Assembly: GCA_947462425.1 (NCBI GenBank)
Contig: CANHPI010000106.1
Span: 1-8,091, forward strand
Origin: Bacteroidota bacterium
GTDB taxonomy: Bacteria > Bacteroidota > Bacteroidia > B-17B0 > B-17BO
Length of the DNA: 8,091 nucleotides
Direction of reading: 5' to 3'
The notes below the pieces were generated by a model. The model worked only from the letters and a program-made list of their open reading frames with translations, searched no databases and was not told the DNA's origin. The position numbers and the translations under genes are program-made. Positions 6,246 through 8,091 of the stretch are shown here, in pieces. Each line of letters starts with the position of its first letter. The first letter of the stretch is position 1.

Positions 6246-6310
6246 AATGATTTTTTTGTTATTGATGATTATTTAGATATAATATATTTGCGAAATATTT
6301 AAATAAAACA
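6239..6310 (-). repeat. Shared leader copy 2, upstream of the BRCT gene
   Basis: This is the counterpart of 5311-5371. GTTATTGATGATTATT (6258-6273) is identical in the two copies, and the match continues through AG-TAT-ATATATTT and TTTAAATAAAA, apart from about 8 extra bases here. It places the two genes under a related leader. It also spans the start codon: this copy has TTG where the other has ATG. Confidence 0.6.
6284..6298. promoter_or_regulatory. ATATTT-GCG-AAATAT palindrome upstream of the BRCT gene
   Basis: A 15-bp inverted repeat with 6-bp perfect arms lies about 40-55 bp upstream of the TTG start. It includes most of the bases that distinguish this leader from the otherwise similar one at 5311-5371, so it could be a regulator site specific to the BRCT gene. 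The plus strand also reads TATATTTG at 6283-6290, a match to the Bacteroidota -7 box. That would drive antisense transcription, so it is probably coincidence. Confidence 0.25.
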
Positions 6311-6325
6311 CTAAGGGTAGTATTA

Positions 6326-6907
6326 TTACTCAAAAATGAAGGGTTTAACACACCTTACAGCAAGACCATTTTCGTCATCTAAAGAATAACGATATGGAGG
6401 ATCAAAAGAATAATAAGTTGGAGTTAAAACTAAAGTACCTTCAGAACGACTCCAAAAATAAGCTAATCCATCACCTGCAAATGTTCCGTCTTTATCCCGA
6501 CATCCAGTAGGCTTAGCTTCAAATTTTGACTTGCCATTACCAGCAGCCTCTTTTTCCCATCCCAATTTAGATTTTAGACTATTTAACGCTTTTTCATCTC
6601 CTCCTAAATCCTGCACTAGTTCATAGAAATCTGTCTCATCTGGAATTATATATCCTTCAGGAGCTAATCCTCTAGAGTCTTCAATTGCCCACCAATTATA
6701 AAGAACATCCTTAGTGGAATCATTTTTGAAATAACAAAAAGCAGGTTTCTTTTTTTTATGAGCTTCCTTCCACTCTTTATCAGTTTTCGCTTCAGGGATT
6801 GCGTCACCATTTGAAAACTCCGTTACACGCAAATTTTCCAACATCCAAATTCTCTTCTTGATTTTTATTGTTTGATATTCTGTGTTTTTTTCAATTGATT
6901 TTGCCAT
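6326..6907 (-). CDS. FISUMP (Fib_succ_major) domain protein, 193 aa
   Basis: This is a second FISUMP-domain protein, paralogous to the one at 4667-5317. Landmarks run in the same order: IKIKKRIWMLENLRV (14-28), NGDAIPEAK (33-41), VLYNWWAIEDSRGLAPEGY (68-86), TGCRDKDG (134-141), AYFWSRSEG (149-157) and GLAVRCVKP (181-189). The domain takes up almost the whole chain, starting about ten residues after the ATG (MAKSIEKNTEYQ). There is no signal peptide or lipobox, so it should be cytoplasmic, unlike most family members I know of. Compared with its paralogue it lacks the YGR triplet before LYNW, and its segment before the closing motif is different and Tyr/Pro-rich (PTYYSFDPPYRYSL). The BRCT gene begins 80 bp downstream. 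Upstream lies the pseudogene-bearing gap, so this may be the first gene of the FISUMP-BRCT-FISUMP group. Its molecular function is unknown. Confidence 0.87.
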   Translation of the reverse strand: MAKSIEKNTEYQTIKIKKRIWMLENLRVTEFSNGDAIPEAKTDKEWKEAHKKKKPAFCYFKNDSTKDVLYNWWAIEDSRGLAPEGYIIPDETDFYELVQDLGGDEKALNSLKSKLGWEKEAAGNGKSKFEAKPTGCRDKDGTFAGDGLAYFWSRSEGTLVLTPTYYSFDPPYRYSLDDENGLAVRCVKPFIFE

Positions 6908-6943
6908 TTTGAATTTAATTATAGTTGTTATTTATAAATGTTT

Positions 6944-7134
6944 TAGATTTTTATGTTTTCCTATTTTGTGGCTTAGTTTTATAATTCTTTAGCTCAGTTG
7001 CCTTCATCTAAATCATATAAATATGCGCCATATCTAGTAAATGCTATTTTATACTGTTAATACTTTTGTTATGATTTAACTAAATAGTCATCTAACTTTT
7101 TTAGATTTAGCAATATCTTAACTAAATAAAAAAG
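6944..7134 (-). pseudogene. Decayed fragment related to the 193-aa coiled-coil membrane gene
   Basis: The segment aligns with the interior of the gene at 7263-7844. For example, 6947-7036 matches from 7560 onward at roughly 80% identity by eye, including an identical block of 20 bases that encodes LYDLDE in both. The copy is broken: the frame has TGA at 6994-6996 where the intact gene has AGA (Arg), and one base is missing near 6975-6981. The 3' half encoding the membrane helices and part of the 5' half are absent. It is followed on the plus strand by the ftcD tail copy at 7135, so gene and tail remain in the same order as in the intact pair. Confidence 0.7.
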
Positions 7135-7218
7135 TTACATTCCAATTTTCTCATTCACGATTTTTAAAATTTCTGTTTCTAAAGCGATGGTTTTGTTTTC
7201 AAGTTCTTTTCATTTATA
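7135..7218 (-). pseudogene. Duplicated 3' end of ftcD (about 25 codons)
   Basis: Positions 7135-7209 match 7887-7961 at 73 of 75 bases, offset 752 bp. The match covers the stop codon and the last codons of the cyclodeaminase gene (ending NEKIGM). Both differences are silent: GGA versus GGG (Gly) and ATC versus ATA (Ile). Similarity fades by about 7218, and the rest of the gene is missing, so this is a stranded fragment. The stretch 7219-7262 holds nothing that I can identify. Confidence 0.85.
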
Positions 7219-7262
7219 GGCGAAATAGTACTTTATTTTTTTAACTGATATATACTTTTATT

Positions 7263-7844
7263 TCATTGTTTACTCTTTAAATCTCTTTTTATAGCTTTAT
7301 AATTATATAAAAAGAAATAACAGCCAAAACCTGCAAAAATTCCTCCAAAAAATATGTAATTTTTAAATAATAGGTAAACACCGAAAATAAATGCGATTAA
7401 ACTTATTACCATATTTCTTGATTTACGTTTTTGCTCTGATTTTAAGTGAGCTTTTATACTAGCTATTTTTTGTGATTCTGTAGCTTCTGTTTCAATTCTC
7501 TCTCGTTTTTGTAATAGTTGCCTATTTAGCTCTTGTTGATTTTTATCTAAAGGATTTAAATTTTTATATTTTCCTATACCGTGACTTAGTGCGTATAATT
7601 CCTTAGCTCTATCTCCTTCATCTAAATCATATAAATCTATACCATAACTAATAAACGCATTAACTAATCGACTGTTTTTATGTTGATAATAGTTTTGCTG
7701 TAGTCTAACTAATTCTTGATCTAGCTGTTTGATTTTTTTAATATTTTTAATATACTCCGGATCTTTAGCTAATTCATTGCCAGCCTTAGCAATAGATCTG
7801 CAAAAGAAAATATCAACGACTAACCCTGTTATTAAATTCAACAT
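7263..7844 (-). CDS. Coiled-coil protein with two C-terminal membrane helices, 193 aa
   Basis: The family is not recognised. The ATG start gives MLNLITGLVVDIFFC, a hydrophobic N-terminus of about 15 residues that could be a short membrane or peripheral anchor; Cys15 is not in a convincing lipobox. Two charged helical stretches (about 31-57 and 100-142), rich in Lys/Glu/Gln, are likely coiled coils. They flank a conserved-looking centre with YGIDLYDLDEG (67-77). The C-terminus has two probable membrane helices (about 144-160 and 163-180) joined by a very short turn, then a basic tail (KAIKRDLKSKQ) expected to stay in the cytoplasm. The gene starts 42 bp after the ftcD stop and may be read from the ftcD transcript. 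A decayed relative lies downstream at 6944-7134, and copies of the ftcD tail flank this gene on both sides. Confidence 0.78.
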   Translation of the reverse strand: MLNLITGLVVDIFFCRSIAKAGNELAKDPEYIKNIKKIKQLDQELVRLQQNYYQHKNSRLVNAFISYGIDLYDLDEGDRAKELYALSHGIGKYKNLNPLDKNQQELNRQLLQKRERIETEATESQKIASIKAHLKSEQKRKSRNMVISLIAFIFGVYLLFKNYIFFGGIFAGFGCYFFLYNYKAIKRDLKSKQ

Positions 7845-7886
7845 ATGTTTTAATTTTTATAATTTAAATTAATATTACTATAAAAA

Positions 7887-8091
7887 TTACATCCCAATTT
7901 TCTCATTCACTATTTTTAAAATTTCTGTTTCTAAAGCGATGGTTTTGTTTTCAAGTTCTTTGCCTTTTATAATCAAGTCATTCACAAACGTTTTATCATC
8001 ATATCCACTAGCATTAATGCGAACATTCATAAACGCTCCCATTACAGCAGAGCGAGCGCATAAAGCACCTACTCCGGCATCAGATACTGAA
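7887..8091 (-). CDS. ftcD: Formiminotransferase-cyclodeaminase, C-terminal 67 codons (partial)
   Basis: The gene runs off the right edge, so only the last 67 residues and the TAA stop are present. The reading frame contains DAGVGALCARSAVMGAF followed by NVRINASGYDD and a charged helical end finishing NEKIGM. This pattern is characteristic of the cyclodeaminase (FTCD-C) family, which converts 5-formimino-tetrahydrofolate to 5,10-methenyl-tetrahydrofolate with release of ammonia during histidine degradation. In Bacteroidota the domain is often fused behind a glutamate formiminotransferase domain; whether that is so here cannot be seen. It is a housekeeping catabolic gene in the cytoplasm and appears unrelated to the ligase/BRCT genes. 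Its 3' end is duplicated at 7135-7218. Confidence 0.85.
   Translation of the reverse strand, partial: SVSDAGVGALCARSAVMGAFMNVRINASGYDDKTFVNDLIIKGKELENKTIALETEILKIVNEKIGM

Noticed and set aside
6258..6290. Plus-strand Bacteroidota promoter (TTG then TATATTTG)
   Set aside because: Spacing is close to consensus, but it would transcribe antisense into the upstream FISUMP gene with no ORF to serve. Such matches are frequent in AT-rich sequence.
4667..6907. FISUMP proteins as targets of a diversity-generating retroelement
   Set aside because: FISUMP may be related to folds that such elements diversify, but no reverse transcriptase or template repeat is in the window. The two FISUMP C-termini differ as ordinary paralogues, not by clustered adenine-specific changes.

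Overview
The window is AT-rich and looks like a stretch of a Bacteroidota chromosome, perhaps a flavobacterial or related lineage. Three things point that way. The genes have A/T-rich leaders without recognisable Shine-Dalgarno sequences. Two proteins carry the FISUMP domain (Fibrobacter succinogenes major paralogous domain). The right edge holds the C-terminus of a formiminotransferase-cyclodeaminase of the type seen in this phylum. The assignment is by family knowledge and base composition only. Every convincing gene lies on the minus strand, so transcription runs from the right edge to the left.

In transcription order: the last 67 codons of the cyclodeaminase gene (ftcD) are followed by a 193-aa coiled-coil protein with two C-terminal membrane helices. 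Next comes a gene-poor 355-bp stretch (6908-7262). It holds a second copy of the ftcD 3' end (about 75 bp, two silent differences) and a decayed, frameshifted relative of the 193-aa gene. The interior follows: a FISUMP protein, a freestanding BRCT-domain protein starting at a TTG codon, and a second FISUMP protein. The BRCT gene and the second FISUMP gene share a leader of about 60 bp. Two unrecognised ORFs (101 and 199 aa) come next.

After these is a tight operon with gaps of 9 and 11 bp: a 438-aa ATP-dependent DNA ligase with nearly all nucleotidyltransferase and OB-fold motifs visible, a 203-aa protein with an acidic tail, and a 234-aa protein. Neither of the last two is recognised. The left end holds an acidic 148-aa orphan ORF bracketed by two directly repeated hairpin elements, then a 12-bp-stem hairpin that may be a terminator.

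The most interesting content is the DNA-transaction neighbourhood. An ATP-dependent ligase is co-transcribed with two uncharacterised proteins, and a separate BRCT protein lies nearby between two FISUMP proteins that lack signal peptides. This could be an undescribed DNA repair or defence-type module. Its function is inferred from neighbours only: the window shows no nuclease, polymerase, Ku, transposase, integrase, reverse transcriptase, CRISPR array, tRNA or rRNA.
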